DNA from: JAWWBN01 sp033720955
Lineage (GTDB): Bacteria > Acidobacteriota > Thermoanaerobaculia > Multivoradales > JAHEKO01
Reading direction: 5' to 3'
Length of the DNA: 25,301 nt
Assembly: GCA_033720955.1 (NCBI GenBank)
Contig: JAWWBN010000030.1
Coordinates: forward strand, 1-25,301
The translations under genes were made by a program, and so were the position numbers. The notes under the pieces were generated by a model. That model made no database searches and was not told the DNA's origin. It was given only the letters and a program-made list of their open reading frames with translations. Positions 6,993-14,684 of the stretch are shown here, in pieces. Numbering within the stretch: the stretch's first letter is position 1; every line of letters begins with the position of its first letter.

Positions 6993-6998
6993 TAGAAT
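6993..6998 (+). promoter_or_regulatory. Candidate -10 box (TAGAAT), leaderless start of the P1 peptidase gene
   Basis: TAGAAT lies nine bases before the GTG at 7008, so a transcript starting at the usual 6-8 bases downstream of the box would begin almost at the start codon. No Shine-Dalgarno is present in the gap, which agrees with a leaderless mRNA. Confidence 0.5.
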
Positions 6999-7007
6999 TC
7001 TCCGACA

Positions 7008-8012
7008 GTGACCGCTCTTCCCCCGCCGCTGCCCGAGCCCTCCTGGGAGCTGACCATCGACGGCTTTGCGATCGGCCACGGCACCGACGCCGACGGCAAG
7101 ACGGGGCTCACGGTCGTGCTCTGCCCGGAGGGCGCGACGGCCGCCGCCGACGTGCGAGGGACGGCGACGGGGACCCGCCAGTTCGACTCTCTGCTCAAGG
7201 GACACTCCCTGGGCACCAAGGCGCACGGGGTGGTCTTCGCCGGCGGCAGCGGCTTCGGACTGTCGTCGTCGGACGCGGTGATCGAGCACCTCGCCCGCGG
7301 CGGGCACGGCTTCGCCACCGGCTACCGGCCGGTGCCCCTCGTGCCGACCGCGATCCTCTTCGACCTGGCCTTCGGCGACCCGACGGCGGCGCCGACACGC
7401 GAGCTGGCCGAGCAGGCGATCGACGCGGCGACGGCGGGTCCGGTGCCCTGCGGCAGCGTGGGCGCCGGCACCGGCGCCACGGTGGGCAAGGTGGCCGGCT
7501 TCGAGCGTGGGATGAAGGGGGGGCTGGGGTTCGCCAGCCTCACCGTGCCGGGCGGGCCCACGGTGGCGGCGGTGGCCGCGGTCAACGCCTTCGGCGACGT
7601 CCGCGACCCGGCCACGGGCAGGCCCATCGCCGGCTGTCGCGACGCGCCGGACGGACGACGTCTGGTCGGCGCCGACCGCTACGTCGCGGCGCAGCCCCTG
7701 GAGGAGGCCCATCCCTGGGAGGGCAACACCACCCTGCTGCTGGTGCTCACCGACGCCGACCTCTCCAAGCGGGCGGCGCGGAAGGTGTGCGAGATGGCCT
7801 TCGGCGGTCTCTACCGCACCGTCACCCCGGCCCTCTCCCTGGTGGACGGCGACCTCGTGGTGACCCTCGCCCGCGGGTCGGTGCGCGCCCACGTGCACCA
7901 GGTGGGGGTGCTGGCCGAGGCGGCGGTGACGACGGCGATCGTCCGGGCCGTGACCACGGCCGACGGGTTCGGCCGGCTTCCGGCGGTCGCCGATCTCGAG
8001 CGGGACACCTGA
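7008..8012 (+). CDS. P1-family self-processing aminopeptidase (DmpA/NylC-like)
   Basis: 334 residues with the P1 (DmpA/BapA/NylC) peptidase pattern: 'F-A-G-G-S-G-F-G-L' near residue 80, 'G-S-V-G-A-G-T-G-A-T-V-G-K' near 150 and 'K-G-G-L-G-F-A-S'. These enzymes are made as an inactive chain that cuts itself and exposes a new N-terminal Ser/Thr nucleophile. The match to the processing site is 'G-N240-T241-T-L-L-L-V-L-T-D', so cleavage between N240 and T241 is expected, as in NylC. Family members hydrolyse N-terminal amino acids, beta-amino acids or amide oligomers; the substrate here is unknown. There is no signal peptide, so it is probably cytoplasmic. The GTG start has no Shine-Dalgarno but has TAGAAT just upstream. 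The diguanylate cyclase gene follows after 11 bp and is probably cotranscribed. Confidence 0.9.
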   Translation: MTALPPPLPEPSWELTIDGFAIGHGTDADGKTGLTVVLCPEGATAAADVRGTATGTRQFDSLLKGHSLGTKAHGVVFAGGSGFGLSSSDAVIEHLARGGHGFATGYRPVPLVPTAILFDLAFGDPTAAPTRELAEQAIDAATAGPVPCGSVGAGTGATVGKVAGFERGMKGGLGFASLTVPGGPTVAAVAAVNAFGDVRDPATGRPIAGCRDAPDGRRLVGADRYVAAQPLEEAHPWEGNTTLLLVLTDADLSKRAARKVCEMAFGGLYRTVTPALSLVDGDLVVTLARGSVRAHVHQVGVLAEAAVTTAIVRAVTTADGFGRLPAVADLERDT

Positions 8013-8023
8013 TCGGGGTGCGG

Positions 8024-9733
8024 ATGGACGTCGCGGCGCGACTTCGGGAGAACCGGGGGATCGCGCTGTTGGCGCTGGCGCTGGCGGCGACCGGCGCGAT
8101 GGCGCTGTGGGGCCCCCGTGGCGCCCTCGACCCGTCTCCGCCCTGGGGGCCGGCGCTGCTGATCTGGCTGGCGGCCCTGGCCGTGCTCTACGTGCCGTTG
8201 CCGGGACCCGGGATCGGTCTCGGCGCGGCGGCGACGGCGCCGACGGCGCTCTGGCTGGGACCGGCGGCCGCGGCGATCGTGGCCCTGCTGGCCCGGCTGG
8301 CCCGCGAGCTGGCCTCGCCGGCGGCCGCCGAGCGGAGTCGGCGCCCGCACCACCGGCTGCCGGCGCGGCTGGGGGAGGTGGCGCTCGCGACCCTGGCCGC
8401 GGTGGCGACGTGGCGGCTGCTCTGGCCCGCGGGGGGCGCGGCGGCGGCCTTGACCGCCGCGGGTCTCGAGGCCGGCGCGATCGCCGCGGCGATCTACCTG
8501 GCGGTCCACCTGGCCGCCGAGGGAGGCCTGGCGGCGGCGGGCGGCGACAGGGTCGCCTGGAGCGTCGTCCTGCCCAGCCTCGCCGTGGACCTGGCGGGTC
8601 TGCTGATCGGGGTCCTCGGCGCCGCCGTGGCCGTGACGGTGGGATGGCGCGCCGCCCTTCTTCTGCAACTGGTCGTCTTCGCCCTGGCTCTCGAGGCGGC
8701 GCGCCAGCTCCGCCGTCGCCGGGAGGCCGAGGAGAGGGTGGAGAGCCTGCGCGAGGCCACCCGCGCCGGCCACCGGATCATCTTCCGCAATCCGGATCTG
8801 CTGGGGATCGCGGAGCAGATCCACGCCGAGTGCGGCAAGGTGCTCGAGTTCGAGTGGTTCCAGTTCGAGATCCTGGGTCAGAAGGACGGCGCCAGCAGTT
8901 GGTGCTCCGGCCCCGACGGGGTGGTGGGGGAGGGGCGGGCGCAACCCCCTTCCATGCCGCCACGCCTTCCGGGCATCCACCGCCGGGCGGGCTGGCGGAT
9001 CCTCGAGCGGGAGTTCGGCACCGACGACGAGGTCATCGCCCGGCTCACCCTCTGGTGCGACCCGCGCCGGCTGGAGGAGGAGGCGCTCGAGCTCCTGGAC
9101 TCGCTGCTGCCGCAGATGGCCTCTTCGGTCCACCGGGCGCTCCTGGACCGCGTCGCCAAGCGCGACCCGTTGACCGACCTCCCCGACCGCCGCGCTTTCG
9201 ACAGCCACCTCGAGAGGGTCTTCGACCGGGCGCGCCGCGAGGGCAGTCCGATGGCGGTGATCCTCTGCGACCTCGACAGCTTCAAGCGGATCAACGACAT
9301 GAACGGCCACGCGGTGGGCGACCAGGCGCTGCTGATCGTGTCGCGGTTGCTGGAGAGCCAGAGTCGCGAGGAGGACTTCTGCTGCCGGCTGGGGGGCGAC
9401 GAGTTCGCCGTCGTTCTCGAGCACGCCGACGGCGCCACCGGACTGCGCACCGCGGAGAGGATTCGCGACGCGGTGGCCCGCCGCCGTCGCGCGGACCTGA
9501 AGACCCGCATCCCGCTCCGCGTCACCGCCGGAGTGGCCGGCTATCCGGAGCTGCCGGTGCGGTCGCCCGCCGAGCTGCTGGAGCTGGCCGACGCCGCCAT
9601 GTACGAGGCGAAGAGGCGGGGCAAGAACCGCTGTCTGCTCCACCTGGGGCGGGGTCGTTTTCTCGACCCCTCGGGCGTCACCCTGGGCGACGCCGAGCTG
9701 CCGCCGACCCAGCCTCCGACTCTCTTCTCCTGA
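8024..9733 (+). CDS. Membrane-bound diguanylate cyclase (GGDEF)
   Basis: 569 residues from the ATG at 8024 (GGGG five bases upstream; GTG at 8018 is an alternative). The N-terminal 225 residues hold about seven hydrophobic segments, a MASE-like membrane sensor of unrecognised type. Residues about 235-375 form a coiled helix plus a GAF-like or degenerate sensory region. Residues about 376-542 are a GGDEF domain with 'D-P-L-T-D-L-P-D-R-R', 'C-D-L-D-S-F-K-R-I-N-D' (metal site) and the intact catalytic motif GGDEF at 457-461. The inhibitory I-site R448-E-E-D451 stands exactly five residues before it, so both activity and product feedback by c-di-GMP are expected. No EAL or HD-GYP partner is nearby. 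It converges on the Ser/Thr kinase gene with 36 bp between the stops. Confidence 0.93.
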   Translation: MDVAARLRENRGIALLALALAATGAMALWGPRGALDPSPPWGPALLIWLAALAVLYVPLPGPGIGLGAAATAPTALWLGPAAAAIVALLARLARELASPAAAERSRRPHHRLPARLGEVALATLAAVATWRLLWPAGGAAAALTAAGLEAGAIAAAIYLAVHLAAEGGLAAAGGDRVAWSVVLPSLAVDLAGLLIGVLGAAVAVTVGWRAALLLQLVVFALALEAARQLRRRREAEERVESLREATRAGHRIIFRNPDLLGIAEQIHAECGKVLEFEWFQFEILGQKDGASSWCSGPDGVVGEGRAQPPSMPPRLPGIHRRAGWRILEREFGTDDEVIARLTLWCDPRRLEEEALELLDSLLPQMASSVHRALLDRVAKRDPLTDLPDRRAFDSHLERVFDRARREGSPMAVILCDLDSFKRINDMNGHAVGDQALLIVSRLLESQSREEDFCCRLGGDEFAVVLEHADGATGLRTAERIRDAVARRRRADLKTRIPLRVTAGVAGYPELPVRSPAELLELADAAMYEAKRRGKNRCLLHLGRGRFLDPSGVTLGDAELPPTQPPTLFS

Positions 9734-9746
9734 GGGCGCGGGCTGC

Positions 9747-9765
9747 CGGCCGGACGCCCCGGCCG
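9747..9765. terminator. GC hairpin between convergent genes, possible bidirectional terminator
   Basis: A perfect 7-bp stem (CGGCCGG paired with CCGGCCG, 5-nt loop ACGCC) fills most of the 36-bp gap between the diguanylate cyclase stop and the Ser/Thr kinase stop. There is no T-tract on either strand, so it is not a canonical intrinsic terminator. Confidence 0.3.
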
Positions 9766-9769
9766 CGGC

Positions 9770-11659
9770 TCAGTGGAAGTCGGCCGAGAGCTCGCCGCTC
9801 TCGTCGAGCCGCACCACCAGGGTGCGCTCGGTGCCGCCCGGCAGGCTCGCCCTCAGGGTCTCCAGGCGGGTGGGCCGCTGCGGCCCGGAGACGTAGACCA
9901 TGAGCTCGAGGTCGCCCGCCGGCAGCCGGCGCACCTCGTCGAATCCCCCCGGGCGGGGCACGGAGCGCCGCAGCAGGCCGCGACGCCGGTCGAAGAACCT
10001 GTACTCGCGGCTCAGGATCTGGGCGCCGCCGGCGTAGATGGTCAGCACCCCCCGAGGGAGCTGGCTCTGGAAGTCGATCTTCAGTCTCCCGAAGGGCGGA
10101 GGCGCGGGGGCGGCCGGCGGAGCGTCGAGCTCGAAGGGCTCGAAGGGCGGCGGCTGGGGCTCGTCGGCCACCGGCACGGGGGCCGGATCCTCCGGCTGCC
10201 GCGCCAGACGGGCCCTCCGCGCCCGGGCCAGCCGGCTCCGCAGCGCCACCGCCTCGACGTCGTCGGGGGCGAGCTCCCGGAGCTTGTAGAGGGCGGCGTC
10301 GGCCGTGGCCAGGTCGCCCCGGTCCAGGGCGTCCTCGGCGGCCTGGAGGAGCTCGACCCGCTGCACCACCTGCCGGATGGCGCGCTCGGTCTCCGCCTCC
10401 CACCAGGCCTCGCGCTGCAGCTCGCGGATGCGGGCCGCCTGCTGCGGGTCGGCGCCGGCGATGAGACGCTCCGCCGCGGCGCGATCGCCGGCTTCGTAGA
10501 GCCGCTGGACCTCGGCCAGGAGCTGAAGGTAGGCGACCTGGCTCCGCTGCTCGGCCGAGAGCGCCGCCTCCGCGTCCGCGTCGGCGGGCCCGCCGCCGCC
10601 CAACCCGAGCGGGAGCAGCGCGACGAGCGCCACCGCCGCGGCCAGGCTCCCACCCAGGAGCAGCAGAGCCCGCAGAGGCGGCCTTCGCGAGCCCCTTCTC
10701 GGGCCGATCAGGGAGCGCCAGCGGTCGGGCCGCGGCCGCGCCTCCAGCAGCGGGATCACCCGAGTGATCGGCTGGGTGTCGGTGGCGTCGTGCTGACGGG
10801 CCACGCAGGTGGCGACGGCGGCGGCCAGCTCGCCGGCGGTCTGGTAGCGGTCCAGCGGGTCCTTGGCGAGGGCCCGCGCGAGGAGCTGGCGCATGGCCGC
10901 CGGCAGATCGGGCCGGAAGGTCTCGACGGGGGTGGGCTCCCCCTGCACCGTGTTGCGCACCAGGTCGGCCAGGCTCTCGCCGTGGAACGGCAGGTGCCGG
11001 GTGAGCATCTCGTAGAGCAGCACGCCGAGGGCGTAGACGTCGGCGCGGTGGTCGGCTTCCTGGCCCAGCAGCCTCTCGGGAGGCAGATAGCTGGGGGTGC
11101 CCATCGCCTCCAGCTCGTGCGCCAGGTCGCGGCCGCGCAGGGAGGCGATGCCGAAGTCGGTGATCTTGACGCCTCCGTCGTCGCGCAGAATCACGTTGGC
11201 GGGCTTGATGTCCCGGTGCACCACACCGCGGGCGTGGACGAAGTCGAGCACTTCGGCGATCTGCGAGACGACCTCGGCGATGCGGCGCAGGGGGAGCGGC
11301 TCGTCGCGGGCGAGCCTCTCCTTCAGGGTCTCGCCGGGCACGTACTCCATGGCGATCGACACCCGTCCGTCGGCGTCGTCCACCACGTCGTGGATGGTGA
11401 CGATGCCGGGGTGGGAGAGCGCGCCGGCGCTGGCGGCCTCGTTCAGCAGGTGGCGGCGGAGGGCCTCCGCCTTCTCGCCGGCGAGCGGATGGGCCGGCGA
11501 CAGCGTCTTGACCGCCACCGGGCGGCCGATCAGCGGGTCGTCGGCGAGGTAGACCACCCCCATCGCACCCCGGCCCAGGATGTCCCGCACCCGATAGCGG
11601 CCGATCCGGTGGCCGTCTGCCGGCTCGCGGACGGGCCGGGGGAAGGGCTGAGCGGACAT
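9770..11659 (-). CDS. Membrane Ser/Thr protein kinase (Hanks type) with an extracytoplasmic C-terminal region
   Basis: 629 residues. The kinase domain (about 22-285) is complete: Gly-rich loop 'GRGAMGVV' 29-36, lysine K51 in 'VAVK', catalytic 'HRDIKPAN' 148-155, DFG 168-170, and 'L-P-P-E-R-L' in place of the APE motif. One membrane segment follows at about 329-352. Outside are an alpha-helical Ala/Glu-rich region with repeat-like pairs (about 365-485), a Pro-rich linker and a beta-rich C-terminal domain of about 105 residues ('L-K-I-D-F-Q-S-Q-L-P-R-G-V-L-T-I-Y-A-G-G') that I do not recognise. It lacks PASTA repeats. Bacterial kinases of this type phosphorylate varied targets. It lies 66 bp downstream of trkH on the same strand, so regulation of potassium uptake is possible but unproven. 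No phosphatase gene is present. Confidence 0.93.
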   Translation of the reverse strand: MSAQPFPRPVREPADGHRIGRYRVRDILGRGAMGVVYLADDPLIGRPVAVKTLSPAHPLAGEKAEALRRHLLNEAASAGALSHPGIVTIHDVVDDADGRVSIAMEYVPGETLKERLARDEPLPLRRIAEVVSQIAEVLDFVHARGVVHRDIKPANVILRDDGGVKITDFGIASLRGRDLAHELEAMGTPSYLPPERLLGQEADHRADVYALGVLLYEMLTRHLPFHGESLADLVRNTVQGEPTPVETFRPDLPAAMRQLLARALAKDPLDRYQTAGELAAAVATCVARQHDATDTQPITRVIPLLEARPRPDRWRSLIGPRRGSRRPPLRALLLLGGSLAAAVALVALLPLGLGGGGPADADAEAALSAEQRSQVAYLQLLAEVQRLYEAGDRAAAERLIAGADPQQAARIRELQREAWWEAETERAIRQVVQRVELLQAAEDALDRGDLATADAALYKLRELAPDDVEAVALRSRLARARRARLARQPEDPAPVPVADEPQPPPFEPFELDAPPAAPAPPPFGRLKIDFQSQLPRGVLTIYAGGAQILSREYRFFDRRRGLLRRSVPRPGGFDEVRRLPAGDLELMVYVSGPQRPTRLETLRASLPGGTERTLVVRLDESGELSADFH

Positions 11660-11725
11660 CGCACCCGTTTGGATACCACCGCCGTCGGCGCCGGGACAGT
11701 GAACTGAGTCACTCGGGCCTCGCTC

Positions 11726-13183
11726 TCAGGTCTTCCAGAAGGCGCGCGTGAAGATCGCCACGATGGCGTACATCTCGAGCCGCCCCATCCACATCAGCAG
11801 CACCATCAGCGCCTTGTCCCACCATGCGAAGAGCTCGAAGTTGGCGGTGGGGCCGACCGCCGCCAGCCCGGGGCCGATGTTGCCCAGGGTGGCCGCGGCC
11901 GCGGTGGCCGCCGTGACCAGGTCGGGCGCGCCGAAGGCGAGGAGGATCGAGCCCAGGCCCCAGGCGCTCAGATAGAGGATGAAGAAGCCGGCCACCGAGT
12001 GCACCACCGAGTCGGGCACGCCGCTGCCGCCGACCAGGATGCGGAGGACGGCGTTGGGGCTGAAGATCAGCCGCACCTCGCGCAGCGCCGCGCGGATGCC
12101 GATCACCATGCGCATGATCTTCATCGAGCCCGAGGTGGACCCGGCGCAGCCGCCCACGAACATCAGGCCCACCAGGAGCATCCGGGAGAGGACGGGCCAG
12201 GCGTCGAAGTCGGCGGTGGCGAAGCCGGTGGTGGTGAGGATGCTGACCGTCTGGAAGAGCGAGTCGAGCAGCGCCGCGCCCTCCCGGCCGCCGTAGACAC
12301 CGCCGCTCTCGCGCAGCAGGTCCCAGAAGAGGATCAGGGTGGTGCCGGCCAGGATCATCATGTAGGTGCGGAACTCGGCGTCGCGGAAGAGGTTCCACCC
12401 GCGGCGGCGGCGCATGCCGTAGTAGAGCGAGAAGTTGGTGCCGGCCAGCACCATGAAGACGATGATGATCAGCTCCACCGCCACCGAGTCGAAGGCCGCC
12501 ACCGAAGCGTTGCGGGGCGAGAAGCCGCCGGTGGAGAGGGTCGAGAAGGTGTGGGTCAGGGCGTCGTAGAGGTCCATGCCGGCAAGCATCAGCAGGATCG
12601 ACTGCGCCACGGTCATGCCGAAGTAGATCCGCCAGAGAGTGGCGGCGGTGTCGTGGATCCGCGGCTGCAGCGCCTCGGCCGTGGGTCCCGGCACCTCCAG
12701 CTTGTAGAGGAAGCGGGCACCGGGGCCGAGCTCCGGCAGCAGGGCGACGAACAGGACGATGATTCCCATGCCGCCCAGCCACTGGGTGAAGCTGCGCCAG
12801 AAGAGGATCGCCCGCCCCGCGGCCTCGATGTCGGTCATGACCGAGGCTCCGGTGGTGGTGAATCCGGAGGCCGACTCGAAGAGGGCGTCCACGGGATGGG
12901 TCAGGGTGCCGGTGAGGAGGAACGGCAGGGCCCCGAAGACCGACGCCAGGATCCAGCCGCCCACGACGATCAGGATCCCCTCGCGCCGGTAGCTGTCCCT
13001 CTGGATGCGGCCGATCCACGTCATCAGGCCGCCGAAGAGAGCGGTGACCGCGGCCGAGACCAGGAACGCCTCGACCGCCTCCGTCTCGCCGTAGATCCAG
13101 GCGCAGAACGTCGGCGCGAGCTGCGCCGCCGCGATCAGCAGGACCAGACGGCCGAGGAACCGGAGGGGAGCGCGGAAGTTCAC
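11726..13183 (-). CDS. trkH: Potassium uptake protein TrkH
   Basis: 485 residues, polytopic inner-membrane protein with the four pore repeats of the Trk/Ktr superfamily. Selectivity-filter segments are visible as 'TTTGAS' 109-114, 'STGGF' 217-221, 'TTTGFA' 317-322 and 'LGNIGPG' 433-439. Length and layout agree with TrkH, the K+-conducting subunit that works with the cytoplasmic gating ring TrkA. The start codon follows the trkA stop with no gap (13184/13183), so the two proteins are probably made together in a fixed ratio. Nothing in the sequence is missing or broken. Confidence 0.96.
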   Translation of the reverse strand: MNFRAPLRFLGRLVLLIAAAQLAPTFCAWIYGETEAVEAFLVSAAVTALFGGLMTWIGRIQRDSYRREGILIVVGGWILASVFGALPFLLTGTLTHPVDALFESASGFTTTGASVMTDIEAAGRAILFWRSFTQWLGGMGIIVLFVALLPELGPGARFLYKLEVPGPTAEALQPRIHDTAATLWRIYFGMTVAQSILLMLAGMDLYDALTHTFSTLSTGGFSPRNASVAAFDSVAVELIIIVFMVLAGTNFSLYYGMRRRRGWNLFRDAEFRTYMMILAGTTLILFWDLLRESGGVYGGREGAALLDSLFQTVSILTTTGFATADFDAWPVLSRMLLVGLMFVGGCAGSTSGSMKIMRMVIGIRAALREVRLIFSPNAVLRILVGGSGVPDSVVHSVAGFFILYLSAWGLGSILLAFGAPDLVTAATAAAATLGNIGPGLAAVGPTANFELFAWWDKALMVLLMWMGRLEMYAIVAIFTRAFWKT

Positions 13184-14545
13184 TTACTGGCGCTCGCGAC
13201 CCGGGAAGAGCAGGCGCACCGTGTCGAGCTCCTCGTCGCGGACGAACAGGATGACCAGGTCGCCGACCTCGAGGCGGTCGCGGCCGCGCGGCACGAAGAC
13301 CCGCTCTCCGCGCTGCACGGCGCCCACGATGAGACCCCGCGGCGGTTTCATCTCGGCCAGGGTGACGCCGGCGGCTGGGCTGGCCGGCGCCAGCCGCCGC
13401 TCGACCACCTGGGCCGCCCCGCGCTTGAGAGCCACGATGTTGGACCGGTAGCCGCTCTCGATGTACTCGCGAATCCGCTCGTAGGCCAGCGCGCGGGGCG
13501 CGAACACCTCGCGGAACTGCAGCCGCCGCCAGAGCTGGGTGGTCTCCGCCCGCTGCACCAGGGCGAGAACCTCCGGCACCTCGAGCTCCTGCGCCAGCAG
13601 GCAGGCCATCAGGTTGCTCTCGTCGTTGCCGGAGAGCGCGGCGAAGGTGGTGGCGCGGTCGATACGCTCCGACTTCAGGAAGGCGAGGTCGGTCATGTCG
13701 CCGCGGAGGATGCGGTAGCGCGGAAAGGCCGCCGCCAGCTCCTCGGCCCGCCGGCGGTCGCGCTCCAGGATCTTGACCTCCACGTCGAAGGGCGCGAGGG
13801 CACGGGCGACGGTGCGGCCGGTGGCGCCGCCGCCGGCGATGACGACGGTGCCCAGGGCGGTCTCCTGCCCTCCGGTGATCAGACGGTCGGCGGCGCTGAT
13901 CGCCTCGCTGGTGCCCAGCAGCAACGCGTCGTCGCCGGGCTCGGCCCTGTCCTCTCCGCCGGGGATGATGAGCTTGTCGCCGCGGAAGAAGGCCACCACC
14001 AGCGTGTCCTGCGGCAGCTCCACCTGGCGCAGCGGGTCGCGGGTGAGGATCGACTCGTCCGAGAGGTGGATCTTGCGGAGCTGCACCCGCCCGCCGGCCA
14101 GGTACTCGACCGCCACCGTGTTGTGGCCGCGGATCTGATTGAGGATGCGGGTCGTGGTCAGGAGCTGGGTCGAAAGGAGCATGTCGACCCCGAACAGCTC
14201 CTCGTAGAGACGGCGGTCCTCGATCACCTCCTCGGCGATGCCGACGCGGACCACCGTGCGGGCGGCGCCGAGGTGCTTGGCGACGAGGGCGCCGACCAGG
14301 TTGGCCTCGTCGTTGGAGGAGACCGCCATGAACAGGTCGCAGCGACCGACCTCCGCCCGCTCGAGCACCGGAGGGTGGGCGCCGTTGCCCAGGACGCTCG
14401 ACACGTCCAGCTCGTCGTCCACCCGTTGCTTCTGGTCGGGGTCGTTCTCGACCACCGTGACCTGATGGCCCTCCCTCGACAGCGCCCGCGCCAGGTGGAA
14501 GCCCACCTCACCGGCGCCCATGACGACGAATCTCTGGTTCTGCAT
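13184..14545 (-). CDS. trkA: Trk system potassium uptake regulatory protein TrkA
   Basis: 453 residues with two tandem RCK units, as in full-length TrkA. Each begins with a Rossmann dinucleotide loop: 'GAGEVG' at 10-15 and 'GGGATG' at 238-243, followed by acidic strand ends (E33-N-D and E261-R-D). Each unit carries an RCK_C-type domain ('L-P-Q-D-T-L-V-V-A-F-F-R-G-D' and 'L-E-V-G-D-L-V-I-L-F-V-R-D'). TrkA binds NAD(H) or ATP/ADP and opens or closes TrkH. The ATG at 14545 has a GGGAGAGGG Shine-Dalgarno-like tract. It is divergent from the TonB-dependent receptor gene with 139 bp between the starts. Confidence 0.96.
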   Translation of the reverse strand: MQNQRFVVMGAGEVGFHLARALSREGHQVTVVENDPDQKQRVDDELDVSSVLGNGAHPPVLERAEVGRCDLFMAVSSNDEANLVGALVAKHLGAARTVVRVGIAEEVIEDRRLYEELFGVDMLLSTQLLTTTRILNQIRGHNTVAVEYLAGGRVQLRKIHLSDESILTRDPLRQVELPQDTLVVAFFRGDKLIIPGGEDRAEPGDDALLLGTSEAISAADRLITGGQETALGTVVIAGGGATGRTVARALAPFDVEVKILERDRRRAEELAAAFPRYRILRGDMTDLAFLKSERIDRATTFAALSGNDESNLMACLLAQELEVPEVLALVQRAETTQLWRRLQFREVFAPRALAYERIREYIESGYRSNIVALKRGAAQVVERRLAPASPAAGVTLAEMKPPRGLIVGAVQRGERVFVPRGRDRLEVGDLVILFVRDEELDTVRLLFPGRERQ

Positions 14546-14632
14546 TGCCCTCTCCCGCGCGGAATTCTCTCATGCGACGCCGGGAGAACGCCCTCGGGCG
14601 GGCGCCGATTCGCCGCTGGCCCCCGAGCCGTG

Positions 14633-14638
14633 TATGAT
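14633..14638 (+). promoter_or_regulatory. Candidate -10 box (TATGAT) for the TonB-dependent receptor
   Basis: TATGAT matches the sigma-70 -10 consensus at five of six bases. A weak -35 (TTCGCC, three of six) is 18 bp upstream at 14609-14614. Transcription would start near 14645, giving a leader of about 40 nt with the strong ribosome-binding site. Confidence 0.5.
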
Positions 14639-14669
14639 CCGGCCAGCAAAGTAACTTCGTTCCTCTCCG

Positions 14670-14677
14670 AAGGAGGT
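14670..14677 (+). promoter_or_regulatory. Full-consensus Shine-Dalgarno (AAGGAGGT) for the TonB-dependent receptor
   Basis: AAGGAGGT is fully complementary to the 16S 3' end core and lies seven bases before the ATG at 14685. It suggests high expression and fixes the start of the signal peptide. Confidence 0.85.
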
Positions 14678-14684
14678 ACAGGCG

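Noticed and set aside
7787..8023. Longer form of the diguanylate cyclase
   Set aside because: The extension lies within the peptidase gene in another frame and is Arg/Gly/Pro-rich; the hydrophobic sensor begins properly after the ATG at 8024.
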